From Candidatus Butyricicoccus avistercoris (GTDB lineage Bacteria > Bacillota > Clostridia > Oscillospirales > Butyricicoccaceae), in assembly GCA_019113005.1 (NCBI GenBank), contig DXIE01000008.1, positions 1-64,000 on the forward strand: a stretch of DNA of 64,000 nucleotides, in the 5' to 3' direction. Position numbers and translations under genes: made by a program. The notes under the pieces were generated by a model. That model was given only the letters and a program-made list of their open reading frames with translations, was not told where the DNA came from and did not search any database. Within the stretch, counting starts at the first letter, position 1. Every line of letters begins with the position of its first letter. Below, piece after piece: positions 19,258 to 27,114 of the stretch.

Positions 19258-20628
19258 ATGATTCATCGTTATTCAAAAAATGGTATCAATTTTCTTTTAG
19301 ATGTAAATAGTGGCTCTGTGCATGTGCTTGATGATATCAGCTATGCAGTAGCTGGTCTGATAGATGAAAATATGACAGAAAATTGCCCAGAAAATGTTGT
19401 AAGTGAGCTTTCTCAGTACAGTGCTGAGGACGTTAAAGCCGCTTATGCCGAGCTTTTAGAGCTTAAAAAAGCAGGTCAGTTATTTGCAGATGACGATTAC
19501 ATTGATGTAAGCCGTTATATTCCAACTGATGCACCTGTAAAGGCACTTTGTCTGCATGTTGCACATGACTGCAATTTGCGTTGTAAATATTGTTTTGCGT
19601 CAACTGGTGACTTTGGTAAGGGCAGAAAGATTATGCCTTTTGAGGTTGCTAAGAAAGCTATTGATTTTGTTATCGAACGCTCAAAGGGCAGAAAGAATAT
19701 CGAGCTTGATTTCTTTGGCGGTGAGCCACTTATGGCTTGGGATACAGTTACTAAAACTGTTGATTATGCCCGTTCTCATGAGGCTGAAACAGGTAAAAAG
19801 TTCCGTTTCACAATCACAACAAATGGTTTACTCTTAGACTCTGATAAGATTGATTATATCAATGAAAATATGGATAATGTTGTATTATCACTTGACGGCA
19901 GAGAAAGCGTAAACGATGAGTTTAGAAAAACTGTAAACGGTGGCGGTTGTTATGATATAATCGTTCCTAAATTTAAAGAGCTTGTGGACAAGCGTGGTGA
20001 TAAAGATTATTATGCCCGTGGCACTTTTACAGCTAAAAACTTAGATTTTGCTAATGATGTTGTACATATTGCAGATTCAGGTTTCCCAAGCCTATCTGTT
20101 GAGCCTGTTTCTGCTGATGATGGCTGCGGTTATGAGCTTACAGAGGAGCAACTACCTACTATTTTTGCAGAATATGACCGTTTGGCAGAAATTATGCTTG
20201 AGCGTAGAAAGAACGGAAAGAGATTTACTTTCTTCCACTTCATGGTAGACCTAAACCAAGGTCCATGCGTTGTAAAACGTCTGCGTGGCTGTGGTGCAGG
20301 CTATGAATATGTAGCTATTACTCCAGATGGTGATATTTACCCTTGTCATCAATTTGTAGGTAAAGATGAGTTTAAACAGGGTAATGTACTAGAGGGTACA
20401 TTTAATCTTGATATCGCTCATCAGTTTGCAGGTATGAACATCTATACCCGTGAAAAGTGTAAGGATTGTTGGGCAAAGTTCTATTGCAGCGGCGGTTGTA
20501 GTGCAGCAAACTATAACTCAAATCATAATATGAATGAGCCTTATGAGCTTGGCTGTAAGATGGAGCGTAAACGACTTGAGTGTGCAATCTATCTGAAAGC
20601 CATGGAGCAAATGGAAGAAGAATTGTAA
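19258..20628 (+). CDS. SCIFF radical SAM maturase (SPASM domain)
   Basis: 456 aa; CNLRCKYCFAS radical SAM CxxxCxxC; SPASM region CKDCWAKFYCSGGCSAANYNSN; adjacent to SCIFF. Confidence 0.95.
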   Translation: MIHRYSKNGINFLLDVNSGSVHVLDDISYAVAGLIDENMTENCPENVVSELSQYSAEDVKAAYAELLELKKAGQLFADDDYIDVSRYIPTDAPVKALCLHVAHDCNLRCKYCFASTGDFGKGRKIMPFEVAKKAIDFVIERSKGRKNIELDFFGGEPLMAWDTVTKTVDYARSHEAETGKKFRFTITTNGLLLDSDKIDYINENMDNVVLSLDGRESVNDEFRKTVNGGGCYDIIVPKFKELVDKRGDKDYYARGTFTAKNLDFANDVVHIADSGFPSLSVEPVSADDGCGYELTEEQLPTIFAEYDRLAEIMLERRKNGKRFTFFHFMVDLNQGPCVVKRLRGCGAGYEYVAITPDGDIYPCHQFVGKDEFKQGNVLEGTFNLDIAHQFAGMNIYTREKCKDCWAKFYCSGGCSAANYNSNHNMNEPYELGCKMERKRLECAIYLKAMEQMEEEL

Positions 20629-20731
20629 TAACAGCCAAATGTTTGTAAAAAACATGATTTTATTTGCAAATACCGCTTATTCGGTCTTATAATATACACA
20701 GTTATAATATCTTTTAGAGAGGGGGAGTATC

Positions 20732-21208
20732 ATGGCACATAAAATCAGAGTTTCCTTCTTGGGTGAAGGCGAAATCCTTCCAGCTATTGTTCATGCAGTT
20801 TTAAAAGACTGTGTAATTCCGCCAGAAAACATCTTTTTGTCTGATAAAGATACAGCTGTTAAAGAGCAAAACCTAAAGCAAAATGTTGTATTTTGTCCAG
20901 ATGATATGGACGTTGTAGTTAAAGGCGAAATAGTTGTGGTTACAGCACCTACAAAATTAGAGCTAGGCTCTGCACTTGCTCCTATAAGTGGCTGTACCAG
21001 AGGTAGAATTGTAATCGCAATTTGCCCAGATATTACCTGTGATTATGTTTTAGAGCGTGTGTCGGGTGGTACTACTGTATTGGCTGTAAAACCTGTTTTA
21101 GATGACAGTAAAAAGCCAGTAGCAACTTTAGAATTCTCTGAACAATTCCCTCCATATATGCGTACACCTTGTATGGATATCGTGGCTAGTTTGTTTGAAA
21201 TTCTATAA
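20732..21208 (+). CDS. ProC-like Rossmann-domain protein lacking the C-terminal dimerisation domain
   Basis: 158 aa; resembles N-terminal half of pyrroline-5-carboxylate reductase (GEGEILPAIV..., GRIVIAICPDITCDYVLERV). Confidence 0.55.
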   Translation: MAHKIRVSFLGEGEILPAIVHAVLKDCVIPPENIFLSDKDTAVKEQNLKQNVVFCPDDMDVVVKGEIVVVTAPTKLELGSALAPISGCTRGRIVIAICPDITCDYVLERVSGGTTVLAVKPVLDDSKKPVATLEFSEQFPPYMRTPCMDIVASLFEIL

Positions 21209-21264
21209 GCATAAAATTTAAAAACCGAGAATATCTTGTAATATGCCAAATCTAGGAGGAGCAT

Positions 21265-21864
21265 ATGAAAAACAGGAATATTCTCGGTTTTGCTTTGTTT
21301 TCAAGGCTTTGGAACACACCAATTTTTATACTTTTTATCGCTTTATTTATATGTGGCGGTATAGCTGGTAGTATAACAGGTCAGCTTACATCAATAAACG
21401 ACACATCTATAATCAAATCGTTTGCAGACACTATTGAAGAAAGTGCAAAACTTGCACCAACTTTTTTAGATGCAGTAAAGGCTATGTTAAGTGCTTTATC
21501 ATGGCAGATTTTAATTATTGCTTTAGGGCTTTTAAAACCTGCTGGTTTGTTTATATGCATGGCTCTTACAATAAGAGGTTTTATACTTGCATTTTCTGCA
21601 TCAGCTTTGTTTGGTGCATTAGGTGCAAAAGGCATTTTAATAAGCCTATGCTCTAGCGGACTTACATGGGTTGTAACTGTGCCATGCTTGATAACAAGTG
21701 CAGTTGCTTGTTATATGTCGGCAAAGCAAGCACCAAAAGGGAAAAGACTCTCATATTTTTATGTACTTAAAAGTCAAAGAGCAGTATTGTTTGTTTGTAT
21801 ATTAATTTCCATGTGGGCAAGTGCTTTAAAACTTCCTATTGCATATTTAATTTTACATATATAA
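21265..21864 (+). CDS. SpoIIM-like multi-TM membrane protein
   Basis: 199 aa; RGFILAFSASALFGALGAKGILISLCSSGLTWVVTVPCLI resembles the SpoIIM core. Confidence 0.55.
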   Translation: MKNRNILGFALFSRLWNTPIFILFIALFICGGIAGSITGQLTSINDTSIIKSFADTIEESAKLAPTFLDAVKAMLSALSWQILIIALGLLKPAGLFICMALTIRGFILAFSASALFGALGAKGILISLCSSGLTWVVTVPCLITSAVACYMSAKQAPKGKRLSYFYVLKSQRAVLFVCILISMWASALKLPIAYLILHI

Positions 21865-21869
21865 AAAAA

Positions 21870-21891
21870 ACTCCTCGATAAATCGGGGAGT
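21870..21891. terminator. Bidirectional terminator between SpoIIM-like and SdpI-like genes
   Basis: ACTCCTCGA-taaa-TCGGGGAGT flanked by A8 and T-rich tract. Confidence 0.75.
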
Positions 21892-21905
21892 CTTTGTTTT
21901 ATAAC

Positions 21906-22562
21906 TTATTTTGTCTTTTTATATAAGAGATAGCTATAAACACTAGGCACAATACAAGCAATCATTAAAGCTGTCATCATGATACCAAAACGAAAATATT
22001 CATTAGGAATAAGAGCAGAGAACAAAGTTATAATACCAGCTGTGAAGAACATTTTACCACCTAAACGATGGGTCTTAGTCCAGTTTTCATCACTTGACAT
22101 AGTCCAAGGGGTGCGTATACCACAAAACCAGTTAGAACGAAAACGTGGCATCATATTTCCGATAAAAGCAAATAATATGCCAACAATAATGCACACTAAC
22201 ATAGATACATTTAATGTATTAGGTCTAAGAGCTTCTATAACGCAAATAGCGGTCATAAAAAGCATGAAAAACATCATAAAAACTTGAAAAATTTGATAAG
22301 ATGAGCTGAATTTATCATAATTTTTCTTTTTAGGGTCAATTTTTGGTAGTAAAGGGAATAAAATTGCAAATACAATAGACATAATAGCAATTATAAACAG
22401 TTTGCTTTTGTCATCATATCCAACTTTGCCGCCAAAATCCCATTGTATTGGCACTTTATCAGGGAGTTTTGAATAAACCGCTAACACCAAAACAAGAGGT
22501 AAAAGTGAAAGAATAGATATAAAAATTTGCATTTTAGTTGTCTTTTTCATTGAAATCGCCAC
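21906..22562 (-). CDS. SdpI family membrane protein (DUF1648/SdpI)
   Basis: 218 aa; LPDKVPIQWDFGGKVG DUF1648 motif and NMMPRFRSNWFCGIRTPWTMSSDENWTKTHRLGGK SdpI motif; start may be ATG 22550. Confidence 0.9.
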   Translation of the reverse strand: MAISMKKTTKMQIFISILSLLPLVLVLAVYSKLPDKVPIQWDFGGKVGYDDKSKLFIIAIMSIVFAILFPLLPKIDPKKKNYDKFSSSYQIFQVFMMFFMLFMTAICVIEALRPNTLNVSMLVCIIVGILFAFIGNMMPRFRSNWFCGIRTPWTMSSDENWTKTHRLGGKMFFTAGIITLFSALIPNEYFRFGIMMTALMIACIVPSVYSYLLYKKTK

Positions 22563-22818
22563 CTTTGAGAGTGTAAAACCAGCCTAGAATTTCATCTACA
22601 ACTGTCATATTTAGTTCATAGGTTATATATTTTCCCTGTTTTTCATCTAAAACAAGACCAGCCTCCTTTAGTATAGAAAGATGATGTGAGATTGTCGCAT
22701 TAGACACCGAAAAATGTGCAGCAATTTCACCCGCAGTTAGGGGAGAAGTGCGTAAAAGCTGTAAAATTTCACGCCTTATTGGGTCAGATAATGCTTTAAA
22801 TGTAAGTTGAAATCCCAT
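22534..22818 (-). CDS. ArsR-family repressor, SdpR-like
   Basis: 94 aa wHTH: LSDPIRREILQLLRTSPLTAGEIAAHFSVSNATISHHLSILKEAGLV; overlaps sdpI-like gene. Confidence 0.9.
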   Translation of the reverse strand: MGFQLTFKALSDPIRREILQLLRTSPLTAGEIAAHFSVSNATISHHLSILKEAGLVLDEKQGKYITYELNMTVVDEILGWFYTLKGGDFNEKDN

Positions 22819-22839
22819 AATATATCACCTCCGAGAAAT

Positions 22840-22859
22840 ATTTAGACGTCTATCTAAAT
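22840..22859. promoter_or_regulatory. Candidate SdpR-type operator, proximal
   Basis: ATTTAGA-cgtcta-TCTAAAT inverted repeat immediately upstream of the RBS. Confidence 0.55.
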
Positions 22860-22893
22860 GTAATATAAAACAAGTTTAATCTTTTGTCAATAG

Positions 22894-22917
22894 ATATTTA
22901 GATAAATATCTAAATAT
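22894..22917. promoter_or_regulatory. Candidate SdpR-type operator, distal
   Basis: Perfect 10-bp inverted repeat ATATTTAGAT-aaat-ATCTAAATAT sharing the TTTAGA/TCTAAA core with the proximal site. Confidence 0.55.
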
Positions 22918-22941
22918 TATAAAAGGCGGATTTGTGCCGCC

Positions 22942-23610
22942 TTAATGACTATTACAAAGCCAGTTAAATATTTCGGTTTGGTCGGTTTGTGTGTCCATGC
23001 AAATTCCATCAATCATGCGTTCTGGGTGCCACTGCACAGCTAAAATAGGCAATTTATTATGCATAATTGCTTCTATAACACCATCTTTTGAATATGCAAG
23101 AGCAGAAAAACCATATGCAAGCCTACCGATTGCCTGATGATGATAGCTATTTACTGTTATTTCATTTCCATACAGCTTATTTAAAAATGTATCGGGCATA
23201 AGTTTTATTTTATGTGAGCTGTTATTATGGTTTGGTACATCTTGCACTAAATCTCCGCCAAAGAATACATTTAATACTTGAATACCTCGACAAATGCCTA
23301 AAATTGGTTTTTTCTTTGCACAAAAAGCCTGAATTAAAGCAAATTCTTCTGTGTCACGCCTTTGGTCTGTTGGTGATGATTTTATATGCTTTTGTTGACC
23401 AAATAAATCAGCGGATAAGTCACCGCCACCAGAAAGAAGTAAACCGTCAAAGCGGTCAGCAAGTAAAGTTTCATCACCGTTTAAATGCGAACAAGTTGTT
23501 ATTCCTAAGGCGTTTAATGTATCTCCATAAAGCACAGAAACCGCTTTTCTTGCACTCATAGAGTTTTGCTGTGTTCCACTGCTTACAAGTACCACATAAT
23601 TTTTTTGCAT
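22942..23610 (-). CDS. Class I glutamine amidotransferase-like gamma-glutamyl hydrolase (peptidase C26, PuuD-like)
   Basis: 222 aa; PILGICRGIQVLNVFFGG nucleophile elbow; VQWHPE. Confidence 0.92.
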   Translation of the reverse strand: MQKNYVVLVSSGTQQNSMSARKAVSVLYGDTLNALGITTCSHLNGDETLLADRFDGLLLSGGGDLSADLFGQQKHIKSSPTDQRRDTEEFALIQAFCAKKKPILGICRGIQVLNVFFGGDLVQDVPNHNNSSHKIKLMPDTFLNKLYGNEITVNSYHHQAIGRLAYGFSALAYSKDGVIEAIMHNKLPILAVQWHPERMIDGICMDTQTDQTEIFNWLCNSH

Positions 23611-23634
23611 TTAAGATAGTCCCCCTAATTGAGA

Positions 23635-23656
23635 GTTATTATTTATAAATAATAAC
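23635..23656. promoter_or_regulatory. 22-bp perfect palindrome in divergent intergenic region
   Basis: GTTATTATTTATAAATAATAAC is its own reverse complement. Confidence 0.45.
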
Positions 23657-23765
23657 ATATACCGTATGGCAGGTTTGGCAGAAATAAGGTAAAAACATTT
23701 GCTTTTATCTGAAAAAGTGATAAAATATATTTAATCGTATCATCTAAAGTGAAGGGAATGATTTT

Positions 23766-24950
23766 ATGCTTAATGAAACAGCGGTTAAGCTCGGAAAAAC
23801 TCGCTCAACAATAAGAGAAATCTTTGAATATGGAAACAAAAGAGCTGCCCAAGTGGGTAGAGAAAATATTTTTGATTTTTCAATCGGAAATCCTAATGTT
23901 CCAGCACCAGATGCAGTGCAAGATGTAATAAGTGAGCTTATTAAAACTGAAGATATTGCAAAACTTCATGGTTATACATCTGCACAAGGTGCACCAGAAA
24001 ACAGAAAAGCTATTGCAGATGACCTAAATAAGCGTTTTGGTACAAATTATAATGAAAATCAGCTTTATTTGACTGTTGGTGCAGCCGCATCTCTTACAAT
24101 TTCATTAAATGCTTTAACTTCATCTAAAGATGATGAATTTATTGTATTTGCTCCATATTTCCCAGAATATCTTGTGTTTATCGAGCAGGGGGCAGGTGCT
24201 AAAGCTGTTGTTATCCCTCCAAGAGAACAGGATTTTCAAATTGATTTTGATACTTTTATATCTAAAATAAATAAAAATACTAAAGGTGTTATCATAAATT
24301 CGCCATCAAATCCAAGCGGTGTTGTATATACAAATGAAACTATTAAAAAACTTGCTGAAATTTTAAAACAGAAATCAAATGAGTATAAACACCCAATTTA
24401 TCTTTTATCTGATGAGCCATATAGAGAAATTGTATATGATGCAGAAGTACCATTTGTAGCAAAGAAATATGACAGAACTATTGTGTGTTATTCATATTCT
24501 AAATCACTTTCACTTGCTGGTGAGCGTATAGGTTATATTTTAGTGCCTAATGTTGAGGAATTTGAAGAAATTTATGCAGCTGTTTGCGGTGCAGGCAGAA
24601 TGTTAGGCTTTGTAAATGCACCTAGCTTATTTCAAAAAGTCATAGCTAAATGTACAGGCATGACATCGGATTTATCAATTTACGCCGAAAATAGAAGATT
24701 ATTACTCGAAGGCTTTGAAAAAATGGGTTATTCTTGTGTAAAACCAGATGGTGCATTTTATATGTTTCCTAAGAGCTTAGAGCCAAATGACAGAGCTTTT
24801 TGTGAACGTGCTAAAAAATATGATTTACTTTTAGTACCAGGGTCAGATTTTGGTGCAAAAGGTCATGTAAGAATTTCATATTGTGTTAAAACGGAAACAA
24901 TTAAGAGAGCATTGCCTTTATTTGAAAAATTAGCAGAGGAATATAAATAA
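23766..24950 (+). CDS. Class I/II pyridoxal-phosphate aminotransferase
   Basis: 394 aa; INSPSNPSG, SDEPYREIVYD, SYSKSLSLAGERIGY PLP motif. Confidence 0.93.
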   Translation: MLNETAVKLGKTRSTIREIFEYGNKRAAQVGRENIFDFSIGNPNVPAPDAVQDVISELIKTEDIAKLHGYTSAQGAPENRKAIADDLNKRFGTNYNENQLYLTVGAAASLTISLNALTSSKDDEFIVFAPYFPEYLVFIEQGAGAKAVVIPPREQDFQIDFDTFISKINKNTKGVIINSPSNPSGVVYTNETIKKLAEILKQKSNEYKHPIYLLSDEPYREIVYDAEVPFVAKKYDRTIVCYSYSKSLSLAGERIGYILVPNVEEFEEIYAAVCGAGRMLGFVNAPSLFQKVIAKCTGMTSDLSIYAENRRLLLEGFEKMGYSCVKPDGAFYMFPKSLEPNDRAFCERAKKYDLLLVPGSDFGAKGHVRISYCVKTETIKRALPLFEKLAEEYK

Positions 24951-24952
24951 GA

Positions 24953-24984
24953 AAAAGACCATTTCATTTTTGAAATGGTCTTTT
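24953..24984. terminator. Bidirectional intrinsic terminator
   Basis: AAAAGACCATTTCA-tttt-TGAAATGGTCTTTT. Confidence 0.88.
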
Positions 24985-24987
24985 AGC

Positions 24988-25530
24988 TTATGAGAATATA
25001 GACTCAGCAGCAGATGTAAGGTTCATTTTTTTAGCTGCCTGTGCAAGTTCATTATTTAGAATGTTGACACGTTTTTGTTCTTTATCTGGCTTAGATAGAA
25101 TACTGTTATTTTCTTCTGCAACAGAGTTATAATAATCTGTTTTCAAAGCATCATATTTAGAGCTTTGATTAGAAGTTATATATTCTGCTTTTTGTTCAGT
25201 TTTGTTAAAGTCAACTTTATCATTACTGCTAGGTTCATAAATGCCAGCTGATTCAACAGGTTTAGAAGGCTCATAAGTATCAAATCTTAAACGCTCAGGT
25301 TTAGCACTGGATACAGAAGGCTCAGTCTGCTGTGGTTTAGATACAGGGCTGTTAGATGTGACTGGACTATTAGAGTTTACATTTTTATTTTCAATAATTT
25401 TCTCTAGTTGTTCAAGTTCAGCTTGGGTTTTATTTGAAGGAATTGTTCTAAAATGTACCGGCTGAACTGGTGGTTTTGCATTGTTTAGACCAGTGCTATC
25501 TAGTGTAACTCTTGGTAACATTTCACTCAC
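24988..25530 (-). CDS. Hypothetical Ser/Pro/Asn-rich, probably disordered protein
   Basis: 180 aa ORF with its own RBS region; low-complexity NSPVTSNSPVSKP centre, helical-looking C-terminus; no family recognised. Confidence 0.6.
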   Translation of the reverse strand: MSEMLPRVTLDSTGLNNAKPPVQPVHFRTIPSNKTQAELEQLEKIIENKNVNSNSPVTSNSPVSKPQQTEPSVSSAKPERLRFDTYEPSKPVESAGIYEPSSNDKVDFNKTEQKAEYITSNQSSKYDALKTDYYNSVAEENNSILSKPDKEQKRVNILNNELAQAAKKMNLTSAAESIFS

Positions 25531-25706
25531 TTCCTTTCGTATAGCTAATATCGACCAAAGGCATATATATAATAAGTATAAAAAAATAAATATTTTAATA
25601 AAAAATCCAAACAGTAACGCTATTTACATTTATATATAATTTAGATATAATAATTAATTAGATGATAATTTAGATAGTAATTTGAAAGAAAAGGAGCATT
25701 TTTTGT

Positions 25707-26834
25707 ATGCTGCAATTTGAGGAATACAAAGTTAAGTTAAATAATATGCAGCCTGCACTTGAAGAGCTTAGAGGAAATTTAAACCTTGAGCAGGCAGCAA
25801 GAGAAGTTGAAGAATTAGAAATGAAATCTTCTCAGCCAAACTTTTGGGATAATCCTGAGGAGAGCCAAAAGGTAGTATCAAGAATGGGTGCTTTAAAGGG
25901 AAAAATTGAAGCATTTCACGACCTTTATACGCATTGGGAGGATTTAATCACCCTTTGTGAGATGGCGATAGAAGAAAATGACGAGTCTATGCTAGAAGAA
26001 CTTGAAACAGGTTTTGCACATGTCGAAGAAGAAATGGAAAAGCAAAAGATGTCAACACTTCTAACAGGTGAGTATGACAGAAATAATGCACTTGTTTCTT
26101 TCCATGCAGGTGCAGGCGGAACAGAGGCTCAAGACTGGTGTTCAATGCTTTATCGTATGTACACTAGATGGGCAGAGCGTCATGGTTTTACCTATAAAAT
26201 CATGGACTATCAGGACGGTGAAGAAGCTGGTCTGAAATCTGCTGATATTATTATCGAGGGCGAGAACGCTTATGGTTTCTTAAAGGGTGAATCAGGTGTT
26301 CATAGACTTGTGCGTATTTCTCCATTTGACTCATCAGGCAGACGTCACACATCTTTCTCTGCGGTTGAAGTAATTCCAGATATTCCAGATGACTCTGATG
26401 ATGTTGAAATCCGTCCAGAAGATTATGAAATGCAGGTTTTCCGTTCTTCTGGTGCAGGTGGTCAGCACATTAACAAAACATCTTCTGCTGTTCGTCTTAT
26501 TCATAAGGCAACTGGTATTGTTGTTTCTTGTCAGACTGAAAGAAGCCAGTTCCAAAATAAAGATAACTGTCTGCGTATGTTGCGTTCTAAGCTTGTTGAA
26601 ATCAAGGAAAGAGAACATCTTGACAAAATTTCTGATATTAAGGGCGACCAGAAGAAGATTGAATGGGGTAGCCAAATTCGTTCTTATGTATTTATGCCTT
26701 ATACAATGGCAAAGGATACTCGTACAGCGTTTGAAAACACAAATATAAATGCGGTAATGGACGGCGATATTGACGGCTTTATTAATGCATATTTAACCGC
26801 ACTGGCAACAGGCGAATGGGCAAGTAAAACCTAA
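25707..26834 (+). CDS. prfB: Peptide chain release factor 2, no programmed frameshift
   Basis: 375 aa; GAGGTEAQDW, SSGAGGQHINKTSSAVR (GGQ); continuous single frame. Confidence 0.96.
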   Translation: MLQFEEYKVKLNNMQPALEELRGNLNLEQAAREVEELEMKSSQPNFWDNPEESQKVVSRMGALKGKIEAFHDLYTHWEDLITLCEMAIEENDESMLEELETGFAHVEEEMEKQKMSTLLTGEYDRNNALVSFHAGAGGTEAQDWCSMLYRMYTRWAERHGFTYKIMDYQDGEEAGLKSADIIIEGENAYGFLKGESGVHRLVRISPFDSSGRRHTSFSAVEVIPDIPDDSDDVEIRPEDYEMQVFRSSGAGGQHINKTSSAVRLIHKATGIVVSCQTERSQFQNKDNCLRMLRSKLVEIKEREHLDKISDIKGDQKKIEWGSQIRSYVFMPYTMAKDTRTAFENTNINAVMDGDIDGFINAYLTALATGEWASKT

Positions 26835-26842
26835 ACTTTGTT

Positions 26843-26869
26843 AAGCTGCTGTGATGCTCATAGCAGCTT
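26843..26869 (+). terminator. prfB terminator
   Basis: AAGCTGCT...AGCAGCTT then TTTATTTT. Confidence 0.75.
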
Positions 26870-26933
26870 TTTATTTTGGAGAATAAAAAAACTCTTTTTG
26901 CGAAAAACTAAAAGCAAAAGGAGGTAATATAAA

Positions 26934-27056
26934 ATGGATAAAAAACAAAGCCCACATTATGATGATTTAAAACATATAGATTCTACTGCTATTGACCATA
27001 AGCCAAAAAAGATTGAAGATTATACAGTAGATTATCTCAAGCAAAATAAAAAATAA
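26934..27056 (+). CDS. 40-aa small protein of unknown function
   Basis: MDKKQSPHYDDLKHIDSTAIDHKPKKIEDYTVDYLKQNKK, preceded by strong SD AAAGGAGGT and bracketed by terminators; absent from ORF track. Confidence 0.55.
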   Translation: MDKKQSPHYDDLKHIDSTAIDHKPKKIEDYTVDYLKQNKK

Positions 27057-27066
27057 ATATTAAAAT

Positions 27067-27100
27067 AAAAGAGGTATTCTGTAAAAAGAACGCCTCTTTT
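27067..27100 (+). terminator. Terminator after 40-aa ORF
   Basis: AAAAGAGG...CCTCTTTT. Confidence 0.6.
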
Positions 27101-27114
27101 GTATGTAGGAGTGA

